NCBI GenBank assembly: GCA_029256185.1
Contig: JAQSYI010000008.1
Span: 186,001 to 250,000, forward strand
DNA: 64,000 bases
Source: Paenibacillaceae bacterium
GTDB taxonomy: Bacteria > Bacillota > Bacilli > Paenibacillales > NBRC-103111
Direction: 5' to 3'
The notes beneath the pieces are model-generated. The model was not told the DNA's origin, ran no database searches, and saw nothing but the letters and a program-made list of their open reading frames with translations. Below are positions 27,297-35,928 of the stretch, one piece after another. A program made the position numbers and the translations under genes. Numbering within the stretch: the first letter of the stretch is position 1; every line of letters begins with the position of its first letter.

Positions 27297-28100
27297 ATGA
27301 AAAAAGTAGCATTATTAGGCATGATGATTGCGATGATGGCTGTGCTGGCGCTTGGCTGCGGCAAAAGCCCGGACAGTGACGGGAGCTTGGCTGCAAGCGG
27401 GGATGCGAAGAAGGAGAAGCTTACTATCGGCATTGACGACAAATTTGCTCCTATGGGCTTCCGGGACGACAAGAATGAAATCGTCGGTTTTGATATTGAT
27501 TACGCCAGAGCCGCCGCCGAGGTAATGGGCTATGAGGCTGTTTTCCAGCCCATTGATTGGAAGGCCAAGGAAGCCGAGCTGGGAAGCGGACGGATTGATC
27601 TGATCTGGAACGGCTACACCATTACGGACGACCGCAAGGAAAAGGTGCTGTTCACCAAGCCGTATTTGAAGAACAGCCAGGTAGTGGTAGTAGCCGCCAA
27701 GTCTTCCATCGTGAAGCTCAGCGAGCTTGCCGGCAAGGAGGTTGGATTGCAATCCCTGTCTTCCGCCGCCGATGCTTTGGACGGGAATCCGGTCAAGGCC
27801 CAGATCAAGAAGGTGACAGAGTTCCCGGACAATGTGCTGGCCCTCTCCGATCTGAAGATCGGGCGGGTGGATGCTGTGGTTATTGACGAGATTGTGGCCA
27901 GATACCATATGTCCAAGGATAAGGGAGCCTTCAAGCTCCTGGAGGAATCCCTGGCTCCCGAAGAGTACGGCATTGGCGTGAAGAAGGGGAATGAAGAACT
28001 GCTCGGCAAGCTGCAGAAGGCCCTGGATGAACTGAACAAAAACGGCAAAGCCGCAGAAATATCCACCAAGTGGTTTGGTGAGAACAAGGTCCTGCAATAG
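27297..28100 (+). CDS. Polar amino-acid ABC transporter, substrate-binding lipoprotein
   Basis: A 267-residue lipoprotein of the SBP_bac_3 family. The ATG at 27297 has GGAGGG six bases upstream. The signal peptide ends at LALGC with lipidated Cys21. Family signatures include KLTIGIDDKFAPMGFRDDKN and GFDIDYARAAAEVMGYE. It captures a polar amino acid, possibly cystine or an acidic or amide amino acid; the exact ligand is not determined. A permease and an ATPase gene follow, completing a three-component importer, with a hairpin between this gene and the permease. Confidence 0.93.
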   Translation: MKKVALLGMMIAMMAVLALGCGKSPDSDGSLAASGDAKKEKLTIGIDDKFAPMGFRDDKNEIVGFDIDYARAAAEVMGYEAVFQPIDWKAKEAELGSGRIDLIWNGYTITDDRKEKVLFTKPYLKNSQVVVVAAKSSIVKLSELAGKEVGLQSLSSAADALDGNPVKAQIKKVTEFPDNVLALSDLKIGRVDAVVIDEIVARYHMSKDKGAFKLLEESLAPEEYGIGVKKGNEELLGKLQKALDELNKNGKAAEISTKWFGENKVLQ

Positions 28101-28109
28101 GATAATGAG

Positions 28110-28147
28110 AGCCGGATTGGACTTGTGATCCGGCTCCTGCTTTTTTA
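28110..28147 (+). terminator. Intrinsic terminator or attenuator inside the amino-acid transporter operon
   Basis: gagccggat (28110-28118) pairs with atccggctc (28129-28137), followed by ctgctttttt. Its place after the binding-protein gene suggests partial termination, leaving more binding protein than permease. Confidence 0.8.
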
Positions 28148-28182
28148 CGCGGACACTTGATTTGAAGGAGCCTTAAGAGACG

Positions 28183-28842
28183 ATGAATCTAGACTATATC
28201 ATCCGGATCGGCAAACCTATGCTGGAAGGGGCGCAGACTACAGTGCTGCTGTTCCTGATTGCCATCGCCCTGTCCCTTCCCCTTGGATTCCTGTTCACTT
28301 TGGCGGCGAAGAGCCGGTTCAAACCGCTGGCCTGGGCGGCCAACGGCTATATCTATGTCATGCGGGGAACCCCGCTGCTGCTCCAGCTGCTGTTCATCTG
28401 CTTCGGCCTGCCGATACTGCCTGTGATTGGCGAGTATCTGGTCTTTGACCGTTTTACGGCAGCCTGTCTGGGATTTGTGTTGAATTACGCCGCCTATTTC
28501 GCCGAGATATTCAGAGGCGGCTTGCTGGCAGTGGACAAGGGCCAGTATGAGGCAGCCCAGGTGCTGGGCTTAAGCCGCTTTCAGACTACGTACCGGATCA
28601 TCATTCCCCAGATGTTCCGCGTTGCTCTGCCTGCAGTTGCCAATGAATCCGTTACCCTGGTCAAGGATACCGCTCTGCTGTATGCGGTTGCGGTACCGGA
28701 GCTCCTGCATTTTGCCCAAACCGCTGTCAACCGTGATTCCTCCATTACTCCCCTATTTTTTGCAGGCGTTATTTATCTGTTGATGACACTGGCCTTGACG
28801 GCATTCTTCAAGCTGGTTGAGCGCCGGTTCAAATTCGAATAA
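28183..28842 (+). CDS. Polar amino-acid ABC transporter permease
   Basis: A 219-residue HisM/GlnP-type permease with about five membrane segments and the EAA loop [20 protein letters not shown]. The N-terminal motif [20 protein letters not shown] is typical. GAAGGAG lies about 12 bases before the ATG, a slightly long spacing. One permease gene only, so the transporter would use a homodimer. The ATPase gene starts 19 bases after its stop. Confidence 0.92.
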   Translation: MNLDYIIRIGKPMLEGAQTTVLLFLIAIALSLPLGFLFTLAAKSRFKPLAWAANGYIYVMRGTPLLLQLLFICFGLPILPVIGEYLVFDRFTAACLGFVLNYAAYFAEIFRGGLLAVDKGQYEAAQVLGLSRFQTTYRIIIPQMFRVALPAVANESVTLVKDTALLYAVAVPELLHFAQTAVNRDSSITPLFFAGVIYLLMTLALTAFFKLVERRFKFE

Positions 28843-28861
28843 AGACAGGCGGTACACGAGT

Positions 28862-29596
28862 ATGATTCAAGTCTCTGGTCTCAAGAAATCCTTCGGACAA
28901 CTGGATGTGCTTCACAATGTAAGCCTGCAGGTGAACAAGAATGAGGTGGTGGCCATTATCGGCCCTTCCGGCTCAGGCAAAAGCACCCTGCTGCGCAGCC
29001 TGATTCATCTGGAGCAGGTAGAGGGCGGCAGCATCTGCATCGAAGGCGATTACCTGGTGAAGGACGGAAAATACGGGAGCCCCGCCCAATTGAAGGATAT
29101 CACCCTGAAGATGGGCATGGTGTTCCAGCATTTTAACCTGTTTCCCCACCTTACCGTAAGGGCCAATCTGGAACTGGCCCCCCGGCATGTCAAGGGAGAA
29201 CCGGCAGCGGGGATCCGCAAGAAAAGCGATGAGCTGCTCTCCAAGGTAGGGTTGGCGGACAAAGCGGAGGTCTATCCGGCCAATCTGTCAGGCGGACAGA
29301 AGCAGCGTGTAGCCATTGCCCGGGCGCTGATGCTGAAGCCGGACATCCTGCTGTTTGACGAGCCGACCTCTGCCCTGGACCCGGAGCTGACCGGGGAGGT
29401 GCTGCGGGTCATCAAGCAGTTGGCCGAGGAACACATGACCATGGTCATCGTTACCCATGAGATGGGCTTTGCCCGGGAAGTGGCGGATCAGGTCATCTTC
29501 ATGGACAAGGGGGAGGTCGTGGAAGCGGGCGAACCGGAAGCTCTGTTCGGCAGCCCGCGGCTGGCCCGGACCCAGTCCTTCTTAAGCCGGGCCTGA
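28862..29596 (+). CDS. Polar amino-acid ABC transporter ATP-binding protein
   Basis: A 244-residue GlnQ/HisP-type ATPase. Walker A is GPSGSGKST, the Q-loop lies in [14 protein letters not shown], the signature is [15 protein letters not shown], and Walker B is [15 protein letters not shown], with the H-loop histidine in [15 protein letters not shown]. The ATG at 28862 gives the usual family length; the longer frame from 28817 overlaps the permease. The ribosome site is weak (AGGCGG). It energises the importer formed with the two preceding genes. Confidence 0.94.
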   Translation: MIQVSGLKKSFGQLDVLHNVSLQVNKNEVVAIIGPSGSGKSTLLRSLIHLEQVEGGSICIEGDYLVKDGKYGSPAQLKDITLKMGMVFQHFNLFPHLTVRANLELAPRHVKGEPAAGIRKKSDELLSKVGLADKAEVYPANLSGGQKQRVAIARALMLKPDILLFDEPTSALDPELTGEVLRVIKQLAEEHMTMVIVTHEMGFAREVADQVIFMDKGEVVEAGEPEALFGSPRLARTQSFLSRA

Positions 29597-29721
29597 CTGA
29601 TCGGGTAGTTTCTTTTATTCAGTCTCGCGCGCCTTATTTCCAACGCCTTCCTCTTTAGCACTTGATCTACGCAGAAAGGACTTCCCTAGTCGGACTATTA
29701 TACGTTCCGGGAATTAAAGAA

Positions 29722-29765
29722 AACCGGCCCGCTCCTCTTCGTTGCCGAAGGAGAGCGGGCCGGTT
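29722..29765. terminator. Bidirectional terminator with long GC stem
   Basis: A 20-base left arm (29722-29741, starting aaccggcccgctc) pairs with 29746-29765 around a TTGC loop with two mismatches. A T-rich tract (TTTTCTTT) follows on the minus strand. It separates the ATPase gene from a convergent small gene. Confidence 0.85.
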
Positions 29766-29781
29766 CCCGGTTGTGCGTTGT

Positions 29782-30102
29782 TCAGATCCACAGGAACGGA
29801 ATAGCAAACAATAGCGCAATCAGAGCCAGATCCAACCCCAGTTCCCTATGATGGCCATACCCGGGATAGCCGAACCCAGACACCTTGACTTTCTTCCCTC
29901 TCTTCTCCAATTGGGCCTTGGCCTTCACCCCATTGGTAGACAGAGCCTCTCCTGTCTCCAGACAGGATCTCAGCATAAGCTGTTGGCCGTTCAGGCCCCC
30001 GAGTGTGCCGTATATAGTCGTTCCGTCCACCAGAACAACACATACATGCTTGCCAATGTGGGGTTTGACCCCGGCATCACAAATCGGATTGATCAATTCC
30101 AT
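29782..30102 (-). CDS. Small protein with C-terminal membrane segment, function unknown
   Basis: 106 residues. The start at 30102 (MELINPICDAGVKPH) has GGGGAGGT eight bases upstream. The N-terminal part (GKHVCVVLVDGTTIYGTLGG) has the look of a small beta-barrel or Sm-like fold; the C-terminal 20 residues (LDLALIALLFAIPFLWI) form one hydrophobic segment, after a Gly/Tyr/Pro/His-rich stretch. Similar short proteins occur in Bacillus and Paenibacillus, some tied to sporulation, but I cannot name a family. A CATATATTA box lies about 50 bases upstream on the minus strand, a possible sigma-K -10, though the matching -35 is off-spacing. Confidence 0.7.
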   Translation of the reverse strand: MELINPICDAGVKPHIGKHVCVVLVDGTTIYGTLGGLNGQQLMLRSCLETGEALSTNGVKAKAQLEKRGKKVKVSGFGYPGYGHHRELGLDLALIALLFAIPFLWI

Positions 30103-30196
30103 CTGTACTGACCTCCCCTCCCCAACCAGCTGTGCTGTGAACATGGGGTTCTACCCTAATATATGGAGGGAAGGCCGGCGTTGATTGGACATTGGC

Positions 30197-31246
30197 CTAA
30201 ACTGCCTGCCAGTTGAGGCTGTCTCCTCTGCCCATATCTACATCGAAGCCGCTGACCTTAATCCGCATCTCAATGCAGCTGCGGCAGTGCGCGGCCTCAT
30301 CGCCGGTGCAGATTTTATTCTCATACAAAGCATATTTCTCCCGCACCGAGGTAGGCGACAGATTGGGCATGACCACATTGGCCCCCGCCTTGATTGCCCG
30401 CTCCCGGCCCTGAGGGTCCAGGCTGCCCATGGCCGTTGTAGCAGGCAGATTGGCCTTGGGAACCAGCAGCCGCGTCATGGCCACCATCACCAGAGTATCC
30501 TCCACAGTCCCTCCCTTGGCCCCCTTCAGCGGCGTATCGCTGTGGGGAATGAACGGTCCGATGCCGATCATATCCGGCTGAAAGCGGTGGAGAAAGTCCA
30601 GATCCTCCGCCAGATGCGAGACCGTCTGTCCCGGTAGACCCACCATAAAGCCGGCGCCTACCTGATAGCCGATTTCCTTCAATGTATGCAGACACTCCAT
30701 CCTGTTGTCATAAGACATGGAAGGATGCAGCTGCTCGTACAATTCTCTCGAAGCCGTCTCGTGCCGGAGCAGGAAGCGCTCCGCTCCTCCCTTGTAGAGG
30801 GCTTCATAAGTGGCGCGGCTGCGTTCCCCGATGGACAGGGTGATGGCCACCTCCGGGTAGGCTCCCTTGACAAGCTGCAGAATCTGCAGCAGGCGCTCCT
30901 CGGTATACCAGAAGTCCTCGCCGCTCTGCAGCACGAAGGTCCGGTACCCCAGCTCATAGCCCTCCCGGCAGCATTCCAGAATATCCTCGGGGGACAACCG
31001 GTAACGGTCCGCATTCCTGTTGGATGCCCGGATGCCGCAGTACATGCAGTCCTGCTTGCAGTAGTTGGAAAATTCCACTAAGCCCCGCATGAATACGCGC
31101 GGCCCGTAGTGGGCCAGACGGGTCTTGTGGGCGTAGTCGAACAGCTGTGCTTTATGATCGCCTTCATTTAAGGTGCTGAGCACCTGGATAATCTCGTCTT
31201 TGGTGAGCGAATTGGTCTCAAACAGCTTATGGAGCAGTTCTGTCAT
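30197..31246 (-). CDS. hydE: HydE-type radical SAM enzyme ([FeFe]-hydrogenase maturase family)
   Basis: A 349-residue radical SAM protein with the cluster motif CKQDCMYCG (Cys63, Cys67, Cys70) and a second C-terminal CX7CX2C motif (Cys313, Cys321, Cys324), which matches the accessory cluster position of Thermotoga HydE and argues against PylB. The SAM-binding region includes FVLQSGEDFWYTEERLLQIL. AAGGAGGGTG lies eight bases before the ATG at 31246. HydE helps build the dithiolate bridge of the [FeFe]-hydrogenase H-cluster with HydF and HydG, but neither partner nor a hydrogenase is in the window. The enzyme may therefore serve another pathway here. Confidence 0.86.
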   Translation of the reverse strand: MTELLHKLFETNSLTKDEIIQVLSTLNEGDHKAQLFDYAHKTRLAHYGPRVFMRGLVEFSNYCKQDCMYCGIRASNRNADRYRLSPEDILECCREGYELGYRTFVLQSGEDFWYTEERLLQILQLVKGAYPEVAITLSIGERSRATYEALYKGGAERFLLRHETASRELYEQLHPSMSYDNRMECLHTLKEIGYQVGAGFMVGLPGQTVSHLAEDLDFLHRFQPDMIGIGPFIPHSDTPLKGAKGGTVEDTLVMVAMTRLLVPKANLPATTAMGSLDPQGRERAIKAGANVVMPNLSPTSVREKYALYENKICTGDEAAHCRSCIEMRIKVSGFDVDMGRGDSLNWQAV

Positions 31247-31441
31247 CGCGACACCCTCCTTATTTTTGCCTGCCTGAATGCAAACATGCAAACGGCACCA
31301 TTGTCCATTATCTCTATATGTTCAAAGTAGCATGGGGCAAGAAGCAGGAGATATGACCATCATCACAATATGTTATTAATTTCACAATGTTGCGGATACG
31401 GCCATATTCCGCCATCCGCGCCGATGCTCTGCGGATTTCAG

Positions 31442-31471
31442 AAAAGCCATCCCCGCAAGGGAACGGCTTTT
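31442..31471 (-). terminator. Intrinsic terminator of the copper operon
   Basis: aaaagcc (31442-31448) pairs with ggctttt (31465-31471), with an inner CCCC/GGG pairing and a GCAA loop. Read on the minus strand it ends in TTTTC and lies downstream of copZ. Confidence 0.75.
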
Positions 31472-31495
31472 CTGTTCAATCAAAGCTTACCTTTT

Positions 31496-31567
31496 ACAGC
31501 TATCATTATGACAGCTATGCACCGACTGCGGTTCTCTTCATCCGCCAACAGCTATCATTATGACAGC
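31496..31567. repeat. 20-bp direct repeat, 52 bp apart
   Basis: acagctatcattatgacagc occurs identically at 31496-31515 and 31548-31567, each with an internal acagc at both ends. It lies between copZ and its terminator. Confidence 0.85.
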
Positions 31568-31625
31568 GATGACGCGGCTCCGGACCCTCTCATCTGTTAG
31601 CTGTCCGTTATCCTGCAGAAGCTGC

Positions 31626-31826
31626 TTACACGACGTCGTAGCCCTGGTCTTCAATCGCCGCTTTGAGAGCGGTCTGGTCAAGCTTGCTCTCGTCATACTG
31701 CACAGTTACGGTTTTAGCGTTCAAATCCACGGTTCCTTTGGCTCCGATTGCCGACAGCGCACCCTCTACAGACTTGGCGCAATGGCCGCAGGACATTCCT
31801 TCTACCTTCAAAGTGGTTTGTGTCAT
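31626..31826 (-). CDS. copZ: Copper chaperone CopZ
   Basis: A 66-residue heavy-metal-associated domain protein with the Cu(I)-binding motif GMSCGHC (Cys13, Cys16) and the usual betaalphabetabetaalphabeta pattern ending in EDQGYDVV. AAAGGAGAA lies before the ATG. It passes Cu(I) to the CopA ATPase. Third gene of a minus-strand operon copA-csoR-copZ; the order differs from B. subtilis, where csoR is separate and copZ precedes copA. Confidence 0.95.
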   Translation of the reverse strand: MTQTTLKVEGMSCGHCAKSVEGALSAIGAKGTVDLNAKTVTVQYDESKLDQTALKAAIEDQGYDVV

Positions 31827-31909
31827 GATACATTCTCCTTTTTGGGTTGATATAGTGAATGGATATTAATGCCTTTGTAAGGGAGCCTTCATCAGTGCCT
31901 TCAACCTGC

Positions 31910-32353
31910 TTACTTCATCAGTTTGTTGACGGTCACCAGCAGCTCGTCTAATACTTCCCTGTCCCCTTCCATGATGCGCTCCACCACGCAGGATTTCAGA
32001 TGGCCTTCCAGAAGCAGCTTGCCCACTCCGTTCAAGGCCGATTGGATGGAAGCAATCTGGTTTAGGATGTCATCACAATAAACATCCTTCTCAATCAGCC
32101 CCTTGACGCCGCGGATCTGGCCTTCAATCCGGTTGAGGCGGGAGGTCAGGTTGGATTTCATCTTCTCGGGATGATGGCTCCTTCGGGCGCTGCCCGGGGA
32201 GTGGCAGCCTTCACCGTCTGCTCCCGCGCAGCATGCCTGCTCCTCAGCCCCTGCCTGCTCTAACCCTTCCAGTCCGGACTCATTAGTCTCAGGTCCAGAA
32301 TGATGGGAATGATGAGCGTGGTCCGCATGCTTCCTTTCTTGCGTGTCCTCCAT
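31910..32353 (-). CDS. csoR: Copper-sensing repressor CsoR with His/Cys-rich N-terminal extension
   Basis: 147 residues. The C-terminal part is a normal CsoR (SRLNRIEGQIRGVKGLIEKD) with the full Cu(I) site Cys93, His118 and Cys122, at exactly the 25- and 4-residue spacing of B. subtilis CsoR. The first 65 residues are extra and contain HADHAHHSHHS, a CC pair at 41-42, Cys50-His51 and a second His pair at 60-61, a likely metal-binding tail. GAGAGGAG lies about ten bases before the ATG. It represses the copper operon and dissociates on binding Cu(I). The gene sits between copA and copZ. Confidence 0.92.
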   Translation of the reverse strand: MEDTQERKHADHAHHSHHSGPETNESGLEGLEQAGAEEQACCAGADGEGCHSPGSARRSHHPEKMKSNLTSRLNRIEGQIRGVKGLIEKDVYCDDILNQIASIQSALNGVGKLLLEGHLKSCVVERIMEGDREVLDELLVTVNKLMK

Positions 32354-32432
32354 CTTGTCAGCTCCTCTCTTCCCCGTTGCCCCCTTCCAACCGGCGGCAA
32401 CGGATCTTTGTCTCTATCTGTATATGCTAACG

Positions 32433-34859
32433 CTATAGCTTGATCCTTTGCAAGCGGAGGGCGTTCAGTACTACTGACACCGAGCTCATGGCCATGGCGG
32501 CGCCTGCCAGCCAAGGAGCCAGAAAGCCGGCGGCGGCTATGGGGATGCCGATGGAATTATAGGCGAGCGCCCAGAATAAATTCTGCTTAATATTCCCCAT
32601 CGTCCTGCGGCTCATGTAGATGGCATCGGCAATTCCGTTCAGGTCTCCCCGCAGCAGAGTGACATCGGCGGCGGCTATGGCCACATCCGTGCCGGTACCC
32701 ATGGCCATTCCGATATCCGCTGTAGCCAAGGCAGGAGCATCGTTGATGCCGTCTCCGGCCATAGCCACCTTCTTGCCGGATTGCTGCAGCTTCTTGATCT
32801 CCTCCGCCTTCCCTTCAGGGAGAACCTCCGCCAGCACTTGCTTGATGCCCGCCTGCCTGGCGATAGCTTCCGCTGTGCGCTTGTTGTCGCCGGTAATCAT
32901 AATGACCGACAGCCCCAGCTTATGCAGCCGCTCCACCGCCCGCCGGGACGAGTCCTTGATGGTGTCCGCTACCGCTACGATCCCTGCATACTGCCCGTCT
33001 GCCGCCACCAGCATGGCTGTTTTGCCGTCATGCTCCAACCGCTCCATCTCCTGCTCCGCCATGCTGAAGTCGATCCCCTGCCCGCCCAACAGCCGGCGTG
33101 TGCCTACCAGGATGCTTCTTCCCTCAACGGAAGCACGGATGCCGTAGCCCGGAATGGCTTGGAAGTCCTCGGCAGCAGGCAGCGCCAGGTTCCGTTCCGA
33201 AGCCGCCTTGACGATGGCCTCCGCCATGGGATGCTCGGACAGCTTCTCGGCGGCCGCTACCACCGAAAGCAATCCATCCGTATCCAGACCGCCGTCAGGC
33301 GGCAGAATCACATCCGTGAGCTCGGGCTGACCATGGGTGACGGTGCCGGTTTTGTCCAGCACAACGGTATCCACACCCTGGGTCAGCTCCAGATGCTCCC
33401 CGCCCTTGAAGAGGATGCCCGATTCCGCAGCCCGGCCGGAGCCGGCCATGATCGACGTTGGCGTAGCCAGCCCCAATGCGCAGGGACAGGCAATAACCAG
33501 CACGGCAATGGCTTTTTCCAGCGCCTCCGTAAACTCTCCCCGCGCCGCGGCGAAATACCAGACCAGGAAGGTGGCCGCCGCCAGAGCCACGACCACGGGA
33601 ACGAATATACCGGAGATCCGGTCCGCAACCCGTTGAATAGGAGCCTTGGAGCTTTGCGCCTCCTCCACCACGCGGATGATCTGGGCAAGCGCGGTCTCCT
33701 TGCCTACCTTAACCGCCCTGATCCGCAGGGAGCCGTGCTTGTTGATAGTCGCGCCGGTAACAGGCTGGCCGGGAAGCTTATCCACCGGGATGCTCTCGCC
33801 GGTAATCATGGACTCATCCACGGCAGAGTGTCCCTCCAGCACGACCGCGTCCACGGGAATCTTCTCGCCCGGCTTTACCACAATCACATCGCCGACCACA
33901 ACCTGCTCTATGGGCAGCTGCTGCTCCGTGCCTTCCCGGATCACCGTTGCCGTCTTGGCAGCAAGCCCCATCAGGGTCTTGATCGCTTCCGAGGTTCTGC
34001 CCTTGGCCATGGCCTCGAACAGCTTGCCCAGCAGGATCAGCGTGATCAGCACCGCGCTTGTCTCATAATACAAGTCAGGCAGATGATGTCCGCCCCCGCC
34101 CCCGGAAGCCCATTCCACAGTAAGGTACAAGCTGTAGAAGAATGCCGCCGAGGTGCCCAGCGCCACCAGTACGTCCATGTTGGCGCCTCCGTTGCGCAGA
34201 GCCTTGTAAGCGCCGGTATAGAACTGCCAGCCGATCCAGAATTGCACCACGGAGGACAGCGCCAGCTGCACCCAGGGGTTCATGAAAGGAGCCGGCACCC
34301 ACAGAAAAGACGTCCACGAGAAGTGCCCCACCATGGACCACAGCAGAGGAAACGACAGCGCGGCCGACAGCCAGAAGGTGGCCTTCTGCCTGCTGATCTC
34401 CTGGGAATGGCGGTCTCCCGCATCCTCACGCTCCTGCTTCTTCCGCGCAGCAGTGAAGCCCAACTGGGTGATCTTGCGGATCACATCCTCTGCAGCTGTT
34501 TCGCTGCCGCCCCATTCCACATGGGCCGTCTCCAGCGCCAGATTCACATTGGCCACGGTCACGCCGGGCAGCTTGGATACGCCCTTCTCAATCCGGGCGG
34601 CGCATGCGGCGCAGCTCATGCCGCCAATGGTCAGATCAAGAGCTTGCTTCGCCACACCGAAGCCCAGACTTTCGATCTTGGCCTCCAGCTCTTCCTCGGT
34701 CACCTTGCCTGGATCATAGCTTACCGAAGCCCGTTCCAGAGCCAGATTGACGTTCGCTTCCGCTACTCCCTCTACTTTGCCCAATCCACGCTCGATCCGG
34801 GCTGCACACGCGGCGCAGCTCATGCCGGTAATCTGCATGGTGGCTTGCTTGGTAGTCAT
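32433..34859 (-). CDS. copA: Copper-exporting P1B-type ATPase CopA
   Basis: An 808-residue membrane ATPase. Two N-terminal heavy-metal domains each carry GMSCAAC. Eight membrane helices follow. Key sites are the CPC ion motif (Cys458, Cys460 in VIACPCALGLATP), the phosphorylated Asp502 in DKTGTVTHG, the SEHPMAEAIV motif and MAGDGINDAPAL. GAGGTG precedes the ATG at 34859; the GTG at 34865 overlaps it. It exports Cu(I) from the cytoplasm. First gene of the copper operon; a G-tract promoter region lies about 100 bases upstream. Confidence 0.96.
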   Translation of the reverse strand: MTTKQATMQITGMSCAACAARIERGLGKVEGVAEANVNLALERASVSYDPGKVTEEELEAKIESLGFGVAKQALDLTIGGMSCAACAARIEKGVSKLPGVTVANVNLALETAHVEWGGSETAAEDVIRKITQLGFTAARKKQEREDAGDRHSQEISRQKATFWLSAALSFPLLWSMVGHFSWTSFLWVPAPFMNPWVQLALSSVVQFWIGWQFYTGAYKALRNGGANMDVLVALGTSAAFFYSLYLTVEWASGGGGGHHLPDLYYETSAVLITLILLGKLFEAMAKGRTSEAIKTLMGLAAKTATVIREGTEQQLPIEQVVVGDVIVVKPGEKIPVDAVVLEGHSAVDESMITGESIPVDKLPGQPVTGATINKHGSLRIRAVKVGKETALAQIIRVVEEAQSSKAPIQRVADRISGIFVPVVVALAAATFLVWYFAAARGEFTEALEKAIAVLVIACPCALGLATPTSIMAGSGRAAESGILFKGGEHLELTQGVDTVVLDKTGTVTHGQPELTDVILPPDGGLDTDGLLSVVAAAEKLSEHPMAEAIVKAASERNLALPAAEDFQAIPGYGIRASVEGRSILVGTRRLLGGQGIDFSMAEQEMERLEHDGKTAMLVAADGQYAGIVAVADTIKDSSRRAVERLHKLGLSVIMITGDNKRTAEAIARQAGIKQVLAEVLPEGKAEEIKKLQQSGKKVAMAGDGINDAPALATADIGMAMGTGTDVAIAAADVTLLRGDLNGIADAIYMSRRTMGNIKQNLFWALAYNSIGIPIAAAGFLAPWLAGAAMAMSSVSVVLNALRLQRIKL

Positions 34860-35164
34860 ACGCACACCTCATTCCTTTCGGACTCTACCGGGAACATTTC
34901 TCTTCAAGGAATACCCCGGTACCCTATATGAATTCATGAATCCATCTTATCATACCCCCTCCCCCTATGCAAGATAATTTTCCGGACGCCCTTTCTCCAT
35001 TAAACAGGGGTGTAAGGAAAAACACTCCATTTCCGAACATGCATTTGCCGGTAAAAAGAGAATTCGTCAAGATATTATCATTTTTTCCCGGGAGAAGAAG
35101 CTGTTTTTTTATTTATAATAGAAGTGTGTAAACACTATACTATGTATAAATGGAGGACTGTTCC
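34860..35164. promoter_or_regulatory. Divergent region between copA and the 35.2-kb gene
   Basis: No gene. On the minus strand it contains an A/T-flanked double G-tract (ATAGGGGGAGGGGGTAT, 34952-34968) directly before TATGATAAG, a possible CsoR site at the copA promoter. On the plus strand it contains the promoter and dyad of the next gene. Confidence 0.5.
35126..35140 (+). promoter_or_regulatory. Dyad and -10 element before the 35.2-kb gene
   Basis: AGTGT and ACACT flank four bases in a perfect short dyad (from about 35123), overlapping a TATACT -10 at 35135-35140. The gene start is 25 bases on. The arrangement suits a repressor site. Confidence 0.5.
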
Positions 35165-35782
35165 ATGGATTATCTCTCCAGTATCCCCCACAATGATATT
35201 GAGATCGACCGGGAGCTGTTGAATAAAGCTATTGATCTCTCCCAGGGAGACAGCCGTTCCGTTTCTTCTTTCTTAACCGGGGCCCTTCGTGTCTATCTCA
35301 ACAAAACAAGGCTGGAATCCATGGGATTTAAGGAAACCTTATTCCGCCTGCGCCGCTTCGATGAGGTAAAGCGCGTTTACTGCAAGAGAATCGCCCATTA
35401 CGAAAAGAAGCATGATGAGAATACCCATTTGAACGATCCCTATTTTTGCGGCATCATTTATCCCTCTACTTTGACGGAAGTTTTCCTGACTGCCAAGGGG
35501 AATCTGATCATCCAGAAATCTGTTGCCAAAGAAATTCATTATTGCAATGGAAAAGCTGTTCAGGAAACCACCTACAGCTCATCCGAGCGCATCTTGAATA
35601 ATGCGGAGGATTTTCAAGCGCCGCGGGTTATGGATATTATTATCCATAACCAGTTCGAGGCTGTCCGCCGGGATTTGCCGGAGCCCATCCACAGCACGGT
35701 CGTGGCCGCATTGAACAGCCGCATCAGCCAACGGCTGGCGGAGCAGCTGGACGCTGAATTCCTGCATGAGCTGGAGCTGTAA
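35165..35782 (+). CDS. Unrecognised protein with a ribbon-helix-helix-like N-terminus
   Basis: 205 residues. The ATG at 35150 forms part of the ribosome site, so the start is 35165, eight bases after GGAGG. Residues about 13-46 (DIEIDRELLNKAIDL, then SVSSFLTGALRVYL) have the strand plus two-helix pattern of ribbon-helix-helix DNA-binding proteins. The rest, with a basic helix (FRLRRFDEVKRVYCKRIAHY) and an acidic C-terminus (LAEQLDAEFLHELEL), matches no family I know. A dyad overlaps its promoter, so it might regulate itself. It stands alone between the copper and galactose loci and ends at a strong bidirectional terminator. Confidence 0.7.
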   Translation: MDYLSSIPHNDIEIDRELLNKAIDLSQGDSRSVSSFLTGALRVYLNKTRLESMGFKETLFRLRRFDEVKRVYCKRIAHYEKKHDENTHLNDPYFCGIIYPSTLTEVFLTAKGNLIIQKSVAKEIHYCNGKAVQETTYSSSERILNNAEDFQAPRVMDIIIHNQFEAVRRDLPEPIHSTVVAALNSRISQRLAEQLDAEFLHELEL

Positions 35783-35854
35783 ATAACAACCGTCCTTATC
35801 CGAAGATAACGTGAGATAGCGTAAGACAGCGTTGCAGCCAACTGCCGTGCGCAA

Positions 35855-35889
35855 GCAAAGAGCTTACCCCTATGGGGTAAGCTCTTTGC
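35855..35889. terminator. Bidirectional terminator, perfect 16-bp stem
   Basis: gcaaagagcttacccc (35855-35870) pairs perfectly with 35874-35889 around a three-base loop. It lies between the 35.2-kb gene and mglC. Confidence 0.88.
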
Positions 35890-35928
35890 TGTATGTGTGC
35901 CCGAGCCAAGAAGGCACCGGCACTGCTG

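Larger units (their letters stand above)
31247..31625. other. Region between hydE and copZ
   Basis: No gene. It holds the terminator after copZ (31442-31471), two 20-bp direct repeats (31496 and 31548), and presumably the hydE promoter near 31250-31380. Confidence 0.55.

Noticed and set aside
30133..30160. Sigma-K promoter for the small membrane protein at 29782-30102
   Set aside because: CATATATTA fits the -10, but the nearest AC is only 14 bases upstream; too weak to claim as a promoter.
32781..34931. 716-codon plus-strand frame opposite copA
   Set aside because: Entirely antisense to a certain copA gene in GC-rich codons; composition (many His, Gln, Arg) is typical of a shadow frame.
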